DNA of 64,000 bases from Leptospirillum sp037442005 (GTDB lineage Bacteria > Nitrospirota > Leptospirillia > Leptospirillales > Leptospirillaceae), in the NCBI GenBank assembly GCA_037442005.1, contig JBBIRA010000005.1:20758-84757 (forward strand), given 5' to 3'. The position numbers and the translations under genes are program-made. Below, one piece after another: positions 43,389 to 53,080 of this stretch (its first letter is position 1; each line of letters begins with the position of its first letter). Below the pieces are notes generated by a model. The model ran no database searches and was not told the origin of the DNA. It saw only the letters and a list, made by a program, of their open reading frames with translations.

Positions 43389-44059
43389 CAGGACAACCCT
43401 TCCCGAAGGATCATCTCAAGCTCCTTAAGGGAGGCCAGAGGGTCCACCGACGCAGAATGAAACTCCGTCCGGAAAGAAATCTCGCCAGGTGAGAGCTGCT
43501 GGGACGACTCCACTGTCACATGGCGGTCCGCCAGCTCTTTTTTAAGGCCGGGATCGAGACGGTCGATCATCGCATCGATTCCGGGGGAGACCAGAAGCGT
43601 TCCGGAAAGATCCGCCGTCCGTTTCCGGAGCACCATCTCCACAAGATCCCGGATCCCGTCCGCCGTGTTCAGGCGTTCACCGACCAGACGGGAAACGGAC
43701 TCCAGAACAATATCGGCAAGCACTCCCTGGTGCGAAAGAAGACTTTTTTCAAAGGCGTCCGCCACTTTGTCCGCCCACAGAAGAATCTGGTCCCGAAGAC
43801 CCGCCATCTCCTCCCGTCCTTCTTCAAGCCCCCGGGCAAAACCCGCTTCAAACCCTTCGGTTTTCGCCTTTTCTTCAATTTCGGACAGCCAGTGTTCTTC
43901 CCGAAGGAGTCGGTCGTCCTCCTGAAGGGAGGATTCCTGTCGGGACCGTCCTGCTGTCTGTTTCCGGGATGAACTCCCGAACATGACACCCGGAACCCAG
44001 GCGGTGAACCCTTCTTCGACGTCATTTTTTTGATTGGAGCCATACAGATCGTCAGACAA
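43388..44059 (-). CDS. fliH: Flagellar export ATPase regulator FliH
   Basis: 223 residues. Charged N-terminal half with coiled-coil (EEKAKTEGFEAGFARGLEEGR, a GxxxG-like repeat) and a C-terminal domain similar to the F1 delta subunit. TTG 44059 is preferred because GGAGGCGAGAAAC lies immediately upstream; the more distal TTG 44083 lacks a ribosome site. It overlaps fliG by eight bases. Confidence 0.88.
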   Translation of the reverse strand: MSDDLYGSNQKNDVEEGFTAWVPGVMFGSSSRKQTAGRSRQESSLQEDDRLLREEHWLSEIEEKAKTEGFEAGFARGLEEGREEMAGLRDQILLWADKVADAFEKSLLSHQGVLADIVLESVSRLVGERLNTADGIRDLVEMVLRKRTADLSGTLLVSPGIDAMIDRLDPGLKKELADRHVTVESSQQLSPGEISFRTEFHSASVDPLASLKELEMILREGLS

Positions 44060-45056
44060 GTTTCTCGCCTCCCTTTCCGGCAATCACCAGTTTCCCTTCC
44101 GCCTCGAGACGGCGGACGATCTTGAGGATCTCCTGCTGCGACGCTTCCACTTCCCGGAGCGGGATCCCCCCCATATTCTCGATATCGTCCTTGAGGGTGG
44201 CTTGAGCCCGCGTCGACATGTTCGACAGGAACTTGTCCCGGATCTGCTCCGAAGCTCCCCGAAGGGCCTTCGTGAGAGCATCCCGGGGAATCGCCTGGAG
44301 GATCTGCTGAACCCCCCGATTATCGAGAAGCAGAAGGTCGTCAAAGACAAACATCAATGCACGGATCTGTTCGGCCAGCTCCTGGTCGCTCTGCATAATG
44401 TAGTCCAGAACCACCTCCGCCGCCGTCCTTTCCATCTCATTTAAGAGTCCCGCCACTTTCTCGATCCTTGAAGAGCCGGACACCGACCGGGTGGCTCCCA
44501 GAAGCTGCATTTCAGATGACAGGACCTCTTCCAGATCCTTGACCACCTGGGGATTGATATCCTCGATCGTGGCCAGCCTGAGCACCACATCCGCCCGGAG
44601 AATCTCCGGCAGATAATTCAGGACCGACGACGCCTGCGCCGGGTTGAGATACGAGATAATCAGGGCAATGGTCTGGGGATGCTCCTTCCGGATCAGCGTG
44701 GCAATGGCCTTTGCATCCATCCATTTCAGCGACTGGAGACTGCCCCCATCCTGGTCGTTCATCATTTCGATGATCTTGTCCGCCTGCTCTTTCCCGAGCG
44801 ACTTTTCCAGAATGGTGCGCATGTATTTCTCGCCGACATTCGGCATGTTCCGGGTCACCTTGTAGAGAACCCCGAACTCCTCCATGACCGAATCGACCTC
44901 TTCAGGGGTGATATCCCCCATCTGGGCGATCAGGTTCGAGATCACCGCGACTTCCTTGGCCTCCAGGTTCCGCAGGATTTCGGATGCCGATTCCGGCCCC
45001 ACCGTCGCGATGAAGATCGCTGCCTTTTCAAGTCCCGACAGTTTCCGCTTTGCCAC
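44052..45056 (-). CDS. fliG: Flagellar switch protein FliG
   Basis: 334 residues. N-terminal FliF-binding, middle EHPQ-containing (RKEHPQTIALIISYL) and C-terminal torque domains are present; the torque helix MFVFDDLLLLDNRGVQQIL and following DALTKALRGA carry the conserved charged residues. It is the rotor protein contacted by MotA. Confidence 0.96.
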   Translation of the reverse strand: MAKRKLSGLEKAAIFIATVGPESASEILRNLEAKEVAVISNLIAQMGDITPEEVDSVMEEFGVLYKVTRNMPNVGEKYMRTILEKSLGKEQADKIIEMMNDQDGGSLQSLKWMDAKAIATLIRKEHPQTIALIISYLNPAQASSVLNYLPEILRADVVLRLATIEDINPQVVKDLEEVLSSEMQLLGATRSVSGSSRIEKVAGLLNEMERTAAEVVLDYIMQSDQELAEQIRALMFVFDDLLLLDNRGVQQILQAIPRDALTKALRGASEQIRDKFLSNMSTRAQATLKDDIENMGGIPLREVEASQQEILKIVRRLEAEGKLVIAGKGGEKLV

Positions 45057-45071
45057 CAGACTCTCCCTGTC

Positions 45072-46670
45072 CTATTTTTCCTTCAGCCAGCTCCGGATCA
45101 CCTGGGCGGCCTGCCCGGGATCCTCCTGGGTCATTCGGGCCACTTCTTCCCGGGAGGAGGGTTTGGCTGTCCCTTCCCCGCTCTCTGCTGCCGGTCCCTC
45201 CGCCATCTGAAGCGTCGGCATGGCCGGCTTCCACTGGGTCATCCCCTTCAGGAGCGGTCTCAAGACGAGCATTCCGAAGAGGAGGAGCAGAACCCCCCCC
45301 AAGAAGATCTCCAAAAGGGGAACAAAAGGTCCGATCGATGATTCGATGCTCTGATCAAGGTTCTTCGGTGCCGCCGGGGCATTGGCCGCAAAGGGAACCG
45401 AAAGGACCACCACCTGATCGCCTCGTGAAGGATCAAAGCCCATGGCATTCTGTACGATATGTGTAAAATCCTGGATTTCCTGGGCGCTTCGCGGCTGATA
45501 GACCGTTTTCACGCCTTTTTTTCCCGCCACGGTCACCGCACGCTGATTGACCAGAACCGACACCGACACACGCTTTAACGTTCCGACCGGCTCCATGACA
45601 TGTTTGGTCGTGGAGCTCACATCATAATGATCGATTTCCTTCTTTTTGGAAAAGGTGGTCTCGGATCCGTTCTGAGGCCCCAGCGGAGGCGATGAGACCT
45701 TTCCGTTGGCACCGGGAATATTGGACAGGAGCCCGGGAACGCCCACCGGAAGGATACGGCTTCCCTTCGATTCCTGACGGACCTTTTCCCGGTCCCGGAC
45801 AACCCGTCCATTGGGATCAAAGCTCTGGCTCGTTTTCTCGACCCGTCTGAAATTCAGCTCCGCCGTGACACGGACAACCGACTGATCGGGGCCCAGGACC
45901 TTGTCGAGCATGGTCTGGAGTTGACCCTGAAGCCGTTTCTGGACCTGATCCTGATAGGCAAGCTGTGCCGAAGTCAGCTCCCCGGGAACGAGTCCCGGCC
46001 GTTTCCGGTTCAGGATCTCCCCATTGGTATCCACAACCGTGACATGGCGGGATACAAGGCCGGGAACCGCATTCGACACCAGGTGAACAATCCCGTTGAC
46101 CTGGCCCCTCGACAGGCTCTCTCCCTGTTTCAGCCGGACCAGGACCGAGGCATGGGCCCCGGTTTTCTCCCGGAGAAACACCGAATGGGTCGGCAGAACG
46201 ACCGAGACACGGGCCAGGGCAATGGGATGCATTTCCTCGATGGTCCGGTCAAGTTCCGTCTGAAGGGCTTCCAGATACTGGACCTTCTGGGCAAAGTCCG
46301 TCGTGGCCAGCGAGGGGTGGTTGAAAATGTCAAAACCGGCCCCGTGATGACGGGGCAGTCCTTCATCCGACAGTTCCATCCGCAGCGCGTAGACATCTTT
46401 CGAGGGAACCCGGATGAGAGACCCCTTTTTCGCCACATGATAAGCCACACCCAGACGGTCAAGACGGGACTGGATTTCCAGCGAGTCTCCCGGAGAGAGA
46501 TTCGAGAACAGAACCGAAGAGTCCCCCTGACGGCCCAGAAGGGAAAAAGCGATGAGCGTGGCGACAAGACCGGCCGCCACAAGTCCGGCCACAATCTTTC
46601 TCGACAGGGAAAGCTCCGAAAACCGGTTCGCCAGATTCCCCAACATCTCTCTCAAAGCACCCATCGACAA
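45072..46670 (-). CDS. fliF: Flagellar MS-ring protein FliF
   Basis: 532 residues. Two membrane helices (about 25-45 and 435-460) flank a large periplasmic ring-building domain with the YscJ-like part (LDRTIEEMHPIALARVSVVLP). The C-terminal tail should bind FliG, whose gene starts 15 bases later. Confidence 0.95.
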   Translation of the reverse strand: MSMGALREMLGNLANRFSELSLSRKIVAGLVAAGLVATLIAFSLLGRQGDSSVLFSNLSPGDSLEIQSRLDRLGVAYHVAKKGSLIRVPSKDVYALRMELSDEGLPRHHGAGFDIFNHPSLATTDFAQKVQYLEALQTELDRTIEEMHPIALARVSVVLPTHSVFLREKTGAHASVLVRLKQGESLSRGQVNGIVHLVSNAVPGLVSRHVTVVDTNGEILNRKRPGLVPGELTSAQLAYQDQVQKRLQGQLQTMLDKVLGPDQSVVRVTAELNFRRVEKTSQSFDPNGRVVRDREKVRQESKGSRILPVGVPGLLSNIPGANGKVSSPPLGPQNGSETTFSKKKEIDHYDVSSTTKHVMEPVGTLKRVSVSVLVNQRAVTVAGKKGVKTVYQPRSAQEIQDFTHIVQNAMGFDPSRGDQVVVLSVPFAANAPAAPKNLDQSIESSIGPFVPLLEIFLGGVLLLLFGMLVLRPLLKGMTQWKPAMPTLQMAEGPAAESGEGTAKPSSREEVARMTQEDPGQAAQVIRSWLKEK

Positions 46671-46749
46671 CTCCTCACCTTCACCCCCGGCACCCCTGTT
46701 TCAACCGGCACTCCCCGCCATGAATCCCCAAAAATCACCCCCGGACATC

Positions 46750-47091
46750 CTACATGGGCATGTTCATCATTTCCTGGTAAGCCCGGACAATCTTGTCACG
46801 AACCTGCATCATCAAATGAAAGGACACGTCCGCCTGCGCCATTTCCACCATGGTCTGATGAAGGGTGACATTACTCTTTCCGGTCGAGTAATCCTGGATC
46901 GTCTTGTCCGCTTCGACCTGGATCGCATTGACCTTTTTGATCGAGTCCTTCAACACACTGACGAAAGACCCTTCCGGCGTCAGGGAAGAGGCTCCGCCAG
47001 ACAGGTCGGGACGGCTCCCGGCGGCCCCTTCCGGAGCTTCCGGACGACCGGCCACCGATCCCCCCAGGGGCAGATAAACAGGATCAGACAT
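46750..47091 (-). CDS. fliE: Flagellar hook-basal body protein FliE
   Basis: 113 residues. A Pro/Gly-rich N-terminus, then the FliE helices with KVNAIQVEADKTIQDYSTGK and ADVSFHLMMQVRDKIVRAYQEMMNM. It joins the MS ring to the rod. Sits between flgC and fliF as usual. Confidence 0.94.
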   Translation of the reverse strand: MSDPVYLPLGGSVAGRPEAPEGAAGSRPDLSGGASSLTPEGSFVSVLKDSIKKVNAIQVEADKTIQDYSTGKSNVTLHQTMVEMAQADVSFHLMMQVRDKIVRAYQEMMNMPM

Positions 47092-47135
47092 CGTTTCTCC
47101 TCTTGGTTAAACGGAAGAGGCTCAGGTCAGGGCGG

Positions 47136-47573
47136 TTACGCATGGATCGTCAGATCCTTTTTCGCCATCTGCTTCGTGTTGGCCAGGGCCGTCAGGTTGG
47201 CTTCATACGCCCGGGAGGCATCGGTCAGATTGACCATCTCCTCAAGCTTGCTCACATTGGGGTGATAAACGTATCCGGACTTGTCGGCATCCGGGCTTTC
47301 AGGGTCGAACACCTTTTTCAGCGGACGGGGATCCTTGATCATTCCCATGACCCGGACTTCCTTGACGGGCTCCTTGGTCTGGTCGTTTAACACATCATAA
47401 AAGGACTGGCCCGGGGCCACCGCGGCAAAAATGACATCGCGGCGCTCGTAGACGCCATTTTCATTGCCATGGGTACTGTCCGCATTGGCCAGGTTTCCTG
47501 CCAGCACATTCATCCGGACCCGCTCGGCCTCCATGCCACCGGCGGAAATTCTCAACGCATCAGAAAAAGCCAT
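47136..47573 (-). CDS. flgC: Flagellar basal-body rod protein FlgC
   Basis: 145 residues. N-terminal rod motif RISAGGMEAERVRMNVLAGNLANAD and C-terminal YHPNVSKLEEMVNLTDASRAYEAN match FlgC. Five bases separate it from flgB. Confidence 0.95.
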   Translation of the reverse strand: MAFSDALRISAGGMEAERVRMNVLAGNLANADSTHGNENGVYERRDVIFAAVAPGQSFYDVLNDQTKEPVKEVRVMGMIKDPRPLKKVFDPESPDADKSGYVYHPNVSKLEEMVNLTDASRAYEANLTALANTKQMAKKDLTIHA

Positions 47574-47578
47574 TCCGG

Positions 47579-47953
47579 TTACCTCCCGTTCCCGCGAATC
47601 GCATCGCCCAACAGCCGATACTTCCAGGAGACCATCTGGGCGGCCGCATTATAATTTCCCGTATTGGATGCCAGTTTCTGCATTTCCATCTCGATGTTGA
47701 CGGTATTGAGGTCATTGCCGACCGTTTCATCGGGATTGACCTGAATCGTCCCCGACACCTGATCGATTGACTCCCGTCCCGGCTTCCCGAGGGCCCGGGC
47801 CAGGGCACTCTTGAAGGAAAGATCCTTCGCCTGGTAGCCCGGCGTATCCTGGTTGGCAATGTTCGAGGTCAGAAGCAGATGACGCTCGTCCCTCAGATCC
47901 AGATCTTTTTTTAAAAGATCGACTGTCCTGTCAAAAAGATGAACCCGGTCCAT
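47579..47953 (-). CDS. flgB: Flagellar basal-body rod protein FlgB
   Basis: 124 residues from ATG 47953, with GGAGGG upstream. The motif LLTSNIANQDTPGYQAKDLSF and C-terminal ASNTGNYNAAAQMVSWKYRL are typical. A longer frame to 48049 would include a predicted promoter and is rejected. First gene of the rod/MS-ring/export operon. Confidence 0.95.
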   Translation of the reverse strand: MDRVHLFDRTVDLLKKDLDLRDERHLLLTSNIANQDTPGYQAKDLSFKSALARALGKPGRESIDQVSGTIQVNPDETVGNDLNTVNIEMEMQKLASNTGNYNAAAQMVSWKYRLLGDAIRGNGR

Positions 47954-48022
47954 CGAACCCTCCGGATAAAATCCCGAATCCCCGCTCCGGCCGGAAGGCC
48001 AGAGAATCATGACACAATCAAA

Positions 48023-48037
48023 GCAAACAGCATGCCA
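48023..48037 (-). promoter_or_regulatory. Sigma-54 promoter upstream of flgB
   Basis: Minus strand TGGCATGCTGTTTGC fits TGGCAYRN4TTGC exactly with GG-N10-GC spacing. Transcription would begin about 58 bases before flgB and cover flgB through flgE to the terminator at 36941. It lies between the gene for its likely activator and flgB. Confidence 0.85.
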
Positions 48038-48090
48038 CCCGGAAAACACCGGAAAATGGCACCCCTCCCCCCATGGAGGGAAATTTCTTC

Positions 48091-49515
48091 CTAGCCTCCC
48101 TCGCCGTCACCGGCCGCCGGAACCCCATACTCATGCAATTTGTTCCGGAGTGTCCTGACCGATATCTCAAGGAGCCTGGCCGCCTGGGTCCGGTTCCCCG
48201 AACAGGACTCAAGCGTCACGAGAATCAGGTCCCGCTCGACTTCCCAGATCGACTGGCCCGGACGAACGGGCAAAACCGGTGAAACCGCCGCCAGGGCTTC
48301 CTGAGAGCTTCCGGAAGAAGGTTCCGGTGGCATGGCAAAGGCCCCGTCCATTCCCGGAAGATGGTCGGCACCGATCGGCCCGCCCCCGGAGAGGAGCGCC
48401 ACCTGGGTCAACAGGTTTTCAAGTTCCCGGATATTTCCCGGATACTCCCCTGCCGACAGCATGGACAGGGCTTCCCCTGTCAATTCTCCGACAGGGATTC
48501 CCTGAGATTCCAACTGCTCCAGAAAATGCTGCGCCAGAAGAGGAATGTCCCCCCGGCGCTCCCGTAGCGGAGGGATCTGGACCGGGAAAACCCGCAACCG
48601 GTAGTAGAGATCTTCCCGGAACTTTCCGGCGGCGACCAGCTCTTTCATATTCCGGTTGGTCGTGGCCACAACGCGGAGGTCGACGGGAACCGGAGCTGTC
48701 CCGCCCACCCGGTCCACCTCCCTTTCCTGGAGGACGCGCAACAGCTTTGCCTGGAGGGAGAGCTCCATCTCGCCAATTTCGTCCAGCAGAATCGTGCCAT
48801 TGTTCGCCAGCTCGAATTTTCCGATTTTCCGCGAAACCGCTCCGGAAAAAGCTCCCTTCTCATAGCCGAACAGCTCCGGCTCCAGAAGACCGTCAGGAAT
48901 CGCCGCGCAATTCACTGCGACAAAAGGACGGTGGGCCCGGGGAGAGGCTTCATGGATAAATCGGGCCAAAAGCTCTTTCCCGGTTCCGCTTTCTCCCTCG
49001 ATCAATACTGTCGCCTGGGACCGTGCCACCGACTCCACCATTTTCAACACTCTCGTAAAACGGGGATCTCCCGTCAGAATCGGTCGTCTGAGCCGGCTCC
49101 AGAGCCCGGCTTCTCCGGGGAGACGACCGGAAGCAGAACCTCCCGATGGCCGAAGACCGTGCGAAAGAAGGCGCCGGAGCGCCTCCGGGGAAAACGGCTT
49201 CATCAGGAAATCCACCGCCCCCTGACGCATGGCATCCACCGCCTGGGGAACAGAGCCGAACGCCGTCATCAGAATGACACGCGTTTGGGGACTGATCCGC
49301 CTTAATGTCGTCAACAGGGACCATCCGTCCATGGCCGGCATTTTAAGATCGGTAATCACCCACTGGTAGGGCCCCAGATCCTCAAAACACCGGAGGGCCT
49401 CCTTCCCGTTTTCCGCCAGGTCGACCGTGTAACCATCCTGACGCAGGGTTTCCTGAAGGGCTAACGCCATTTCCGATTCATCATCAACTACAAGTACCGG
49501 TCCGTGGCCATTCAT
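48091..49515 (-). CDS. Sigma-54-dependent response regulator, FlrC/FleR-like
   Basis: 474 residues. Receiver domain (phosphoacceptor Asp56 in ITDLKMP), AAA+ domain with Walker A GESGTGKE, Walker B LLDEIGE, and a C-terminal Fis-type helix-turn-helix (GNRTQAARLLEISVRTLRNKL). The sigma-54 contact loop is GAFSGA rather than the canonical GAFTGA. Partner kinase lies directly upstream with an ATGA overlap. Predicted activator of the sigma-54 flagellar promoters in this window. Confidence 0.92.
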   Translation of the reverse strand: MNGHGPVLVVDDESEMALALQETLRQDGYTVDLAENGKEALRCFEDLGPYQWVITDLKMPAMDGWSLLTTLRRISPQTRVILMTAFGSVPQAVDAMRQGAVDFLMKPFSPEALRRLLSHGLRPSGGSASGRLPGEAGLWSRLRRPILTGDPRFTRVLKMVESVARSQATVLIEGESGTGKELLARFIHEASPRAHRPFVAVNCAAIPDGLLEPELFGYEKGAFSGAVSRKIGKFELANNGTILLDEIGEMELSLQAKLLRVLQEREVDRVGGTAPVPVDLRVVATTNRNMKELVAAGKFREDLYYRLRVFPVQIPPLRERRGDIPLLAQHFLEQLESQGIPVGELTGEALSMLSAGEYPGNIRELENLLTQVALLSGGGPIGADHLPGMDGAFAMPPEPSSGSSQEALAAVSPVLPVRPGQSIWEVERDLILVTLESCSGNRTQAARLLEISVRTLRNKLHEYGVPAAGDGEGG

Positions 49516-50753
49516 GCCGATTCCTCCAATATTTGACGGGAGTCAGAAACAGTGTCCCGTTGCCCCGATTTCGCCTCTTCTCCCCCCGGAAGCGTAATGG
49601 TGAAAGTGGCCCCCTGTTCTGTGGAATCGATCCTCAAAAGCCCCTGATGAGCCAGGACGATCTTGTGGACGATGGGGAGCCCCAGTCCGGTTCCCTTGGC
49701 CCGGGTCGTGAAAAAGGGATCGAAGATCCGGTCCCTTAACGCCCGGGGGATCCCCGGCCCATCGTCGGCAATACGAAATAGCGCCCCGCCGTGATCGAGT
49801 TGCCGCAAGGAAAGAACCACATGGCCGCCACCAGACTCAAAGCAGGCCTGAAACGCATTGGTGACGAGGTTGAACAGGGCATGATACAAAAGCCCTTCAT
49901 CTCCCGACAGGAACACTTCCCCGGCAGCGTCGAGAGAGAGGGAAACGTTGGCTCCCCCTGCCCGGCCCCGCATCACCCCGATCCGCTGGCAGTCGGCGTA
50001 GAGACGGTCGAGAAGATCCGTGGCGACAAACGTTGTCCGGGAGATCTCCGGAAGCCGGGTATGAAACAGAAGGTTCCCGATCAGCCGGTCCATGGCGGTC
50101 ACCGACGAACGGATCGCCTCAAGCGCCTGGGAACCCTGCCCTTTGAGCTCCCGGCCCAAAAGACTTGAAAAAAGCTCGACACTCCCCAGCGGATTTCTCA
50201 GCTCATGGGCAATCATCGCCACCATTTCCCCCATATCCCGGAGCCTCCGGTCCCGCTCCACCTCTTCTTCCATTTCCCTGAGACGTGTCACATCGCTGAC
50301 GATCAGGACATGGCCCGACGAACGGCCCTCATCATCCGCCACCTGGGAAATCTCGATCAGAAGAGACCGGTCCTTCCAGAAGACCGCCATGGGCTCCTCC
50401 CGCGGGGTCAACACCGGCCAGACGCCCCAGGACCGCAACAGATCCATTACTTCCCGGTCTGAGGGTGACAGCCAGCGGGCCACCTGCGGATTGCTCCAGA
50501 GCACCTGTCCCCCCGGCGTCAGCACCAGGACACCGGTCGGAAGACTTTTCAGAATGGCTTCCAGAAACTGGCCCTGGCTTGCAAGCGCCCGGTCCCGGTC
50601 GCGGAGTTCCCTTGACAGCTGGGCGATTCGGGATTCCAGCCCCTCATACTTCCGGGATAATGAATCCGACGCCTCCCGGAACGATGCAAAAGCCCGGGAC
50701 AACGCCTCCTCGGCCTGAAGCGCCAACGGCTGACTCTCCTGTTTTTGTGTCAC
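49512..50753 (-). CDS. Sensor histidine kinase, FlrB/FleS-like
   Basis: 413 residues, no membrane helix, so cytoplasmic. N-terminal coiled coil (about 10-60), PAS domain (60-160), HisKA with His183 in IAHELRNPLGS, and HATPase with NLVTNAFQA, DDGPGIP and GTGLGLPIV. GTG 50753 overlaps the TPR gene stop (GTGA) and follows GGGAGGGG. Cytoplasmic PAS kinases of this type sense flagellar assembly state and phosphorylate FlrC-type regulators. Confidence 0.9.
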   Translation of the reverse strand: MTQKQESQPLALQAEEALSRAFASFREASDSLSRKYEGLESRIAQLSRELRDRDRALASQGQFLEAILKSLPTGVLVLTPGGQVLWSNPQVARWLSPSDREVMDLLRSWGVWPVLTPREEPMAVFWKDRSLLIEISQVADDEGRSSGHVLIVSDVTRLREMEEEVERDRRLRDMGEMVAMIAHELRNPLGSVELFSSLLGRELKGQGSQALEAIRSSVTAMDRLIGNLLFHTRLPEISRTTFVATDLLDRLYADCQRIGVMRGRAGGANVSLSLDAAGEVFLSGDEGLLYHALFNLVTNAFQACFESGGGHVVLSLRQLDHGGALFRIADDGPGIPRALRDRIFDPFFTTRAKGTGLGLPIVHKIVLAHQGLLRIDSTEQGATFTITLPGGEEAKSGQRDTVSDSRQILEESA

Positions 50754-52954
50754 GACCCACCCCTCCCGTCCATGTGAATGGAAACACCCTGGGCCTTTTG
50801 ACGGGCCACCGACGCCAATTCGGGGCTGCTGGCGACTTTTGAAGCCCGGAGGTACCACTGATAGGCCCTTCTGCCATTCCCATCAGCCTCTTCAATCTTT
50901 CCAATCTGATACATGACCCATCCCCTTCTCGGGTCCTGGCCACCCTCTTTTAAAAACATCTCCCAGAGACTGATCGCTTTTTGCGTCCGGTGCAGAGAAG
51001 CCTCCATCTGTCCGTAGCGGTCAAGAAGCGTCAGAAGGCCTGCCTGGTCCGACGATCCCGGAGCCATCAGCACAAGCGCTTTTTCGGCACTGTTTTCCGC
51101 CTTCATAAACTCGTTTCTTTGCCGGTAAATCTGGAACAGTCTCGCCTCCGCCCAGCCTGCCTTCGGATCGGCGGGAAAGTCATGGACAAAACGTCTCAAC
51201 AGCGGAATTTCCCTGTCCGGGTCCGGAATGGCCCGGGCGATCCGCTCCTCTTTCATGAGCCATCCGGCCTGTTCGTCATGGCCCTTCTGAATCAGGGACA
51301 GGAGCTCTTGTCCCCGGTTCCAGGCGGCCAGTGTCCTGTTTTCCTGACGATCCAGCCGGACCAGATCCGATAAGGCATGGGTTCTTGCGGACAGTCCCCC
51401 GTGAAGAAGAACCCGATGGAACCACCTCCGGCTGTGATCGCCGTTTTTTAACCGGTCATAGGCCTCGGCAATCCGCAGAAAAACAAGCCCTTCCCGGGAA
51501 AAGTTCTCCATTTCCATCGGAGACGGAAGAGGATCGGAAAGAACAGGCCTGATCAGATCCCGGTAGGAGTGGACAAGGTCCACCACCTTCCGGTCATTGG
51601 CCGCTCCCCCAAGAGAGAGGATCCGGGAGGTGATCACTGCGGATTCAAGACCCTTGAGACGTTTTCCGGAGAGGCTTTCAGGATCGGCATCGATCTCCAG
51701 CCGGTGGATGATCCGGAGCGCCCGGGGATAGCGCCGCTGCCGGACGAGTAGCGGAACAAGGATGGAAGCGGCATCGACCTTCGTCCGGACCGAGGCCCCT
51801 TTACGGACAAGTCGTCCGGAGGCTTCAATCATCCGGTCTTCCAGGGATTTTATGTGAGGAGAGAGCACATTCAGACGGCCGCTGGGAGAGGTCTCCCCCG
51901 AAAGAGACTGCAACCGGTCTTTCATCAGGCTGATCCGGGCAAAGTCAGCGGCCTCCGTTCCCCGGAACTCCACCATCACTTCTTTCAGGCGGGCCAGACG
52001 GCTTTCAGGACGACCCAGACGGCCGGAAAGCTCTGCCATATGGTAGGCCGCCATCGGAACATGAACGCCGCCAGGACTTCTCCGGATATAGTCGCGAAAA
52101 AGGGTGAAAGCCCGGTGATTATGGCCTGCATGATCGGAATAGAGCCCCAGGTCATACAGCTTTTCGGGATGAGCATAGGCATAGTCCGGGGAAAGATGAA
52201 TGGCGGCCTTGTAATACTCTCCGGCCTCATTCAGATGGCCGGCATCAAGGGCCACGCCTCCAGCGGCATACAGGTACTCCAGCCGTTGGCCATCCGTCAC
52301 TTGAGGAGAGTTCTCCATCTGAACGCCGACACGGGAGAGGATCCTTTCCGCCTTCGGGATTGTTCCGACCCGGCGATCGGAGGAAGCGAGAAAAATCTCT
52401 TCATCGATGGCATAAGGGCTGTCGGGATTTTCCCGGAGGGCCAGCTCCATGATCCCCCGTGCCTCGGATTCCCGCTGCATCAGGACATAAAGCCGGGCCA
52501 AAGCATCGGTCGCCTTCTCCCGGAACGGGCCGGAAGGAGACTCCTCCCGTGCCCGCCAGAGATCCCGTTCGGCCTCGGAAAGCATCCGCTTCCTTCTGTC
52601 AATTTCCTGACTGCTCTTGGGAGCCCGTTTCTCGAGAATCTCCGCCATCACCAGGCAGGCCTTGGGCAACAGGATCGATCCGGGGTGATCACGACGAAGC
52701 TTCTCCAGCAGATGACGGCCGTCAGAAACCGATCCTCCCGATTTCAGGACCCCTTTCAGATCCTTGAAAATCGACCGGTCTCCTGTCATTTGCCCCCGGT
52801 TCCCGATACTGTCCCCTTCCCCGGCGACCGGAAGAGAAACATCCGGAACTGGCGCCGCAAGGGCTGTCAGAGGAACCATCAGCCAAAGAAAAAACATCAT
52901 TCCGATCGACTGACCGCGGAATGCGGCCGAACACCGGTTCAGATCATTATCCAC
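50750..52954 (-). CDS. Exported TPR-repeat protein, flagellar regulator operon
   Basis: 734 residues. N-terminal signal peptide (about 19-35, MMFFLWLMVPLTALAAP) and many tetratricopeptide-like helical repeats across the length, including a C-terminal MYQIGKIEEADGNGRRAYQW repeat. GTG 52954 is chosen for its GAGGAG site seven bases upstream. It is the first gene of the kinase-regulator operon, downstream of a sigma-54 site, so a periplasmic role in flagellar assembly or sensing is inferred; no precise homologue recognised. Confidence 0.75.
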   Translation of the reverse strand: MDNDLNRCSAAFRGQSIGMMFFLWLMVPLTALAAPVPDVSLPVAGEGDSIGNRGQMTGDRSIFKDLKGVLKSGGSVSDGRHLLEKLRRDHPGSILLPKACLVMAEILEKRAPKSSQEIDRRKRMLSEAERDLWRAREESPSGPFREKATDALARLYVLMQRESEARGIMELALRENPDSPYAIDEEIFLASSDRRVGTIPKAERILSRVGVQMENSPQVTDGQRLEYLYAAGGVALDAGHLNEAGEYYKAAIHLSPDYAYAHPEKLYDLGLYSDHAGHNHRAFTLFRDYIRRSPGGVHVPMAAYHMAELSGRLGRPESRLARLKEVMVEFRGTEAADFARISLMKDRLQSLSGETSPSGRLNVLSPHIKSLEDRMIEASGRLVRKGASVRTKVDAASILVPLLVRQRRYPRALRIIHRLEIDADPESLSGKRLKGLESAVITSRILSLGGAANDRKVVDLVHSYRDLIRPVLSDPLPSPMEMENFSREGLVFLRIAEAYDRLKNGDHSRRWFHRVLLHGGLSARTHALSDLVRLDRQENRTLAAWNRGQELLSLIQKGHDEQAGWLMKEERIARAIPDPDREIPLLRRFVHDFPADPKAGWAEARLFQIYRQRNEFMKAENSAEKALVLMAPGSSDQAGLLTLLDRYGQMEASLHRTQKAISLWEMFLKEGGQDPRRGWVMYQIGKIEEADGNGRRAYQWYLRASKVASSPELASVARQKAQGVSIHMDGRGGS

Positions 52955-53040
52955 GTGGGACTCCTCTTGCCTGATGACCACAGGTGAACGGTCATCACCA
53001 TCCAGACCAAAGACAAGTTCTTGTTCACACGGGGAACAAA

Positions 53041-53055
53041 GCAAAAGTCATGCCG
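53041..53055 (-). promoter_or_regulatory. Sigma-54 promoter upstream of the TPR-kinase-regulator operon
   Basis: Minus strand CGGCATGACTTTTGC matches the -24/-12 consensus with GG-N10-GC spacing and one mismatch (first T to C). The predicted transcript starts about 75 bases before the TPR gene. It lies directly downstream of the FlrA-like activator gene. Confidence 0.7.
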
Positions 53056-53080
53056 GAGGAAACTGCAAGAGAAGGAAGAG

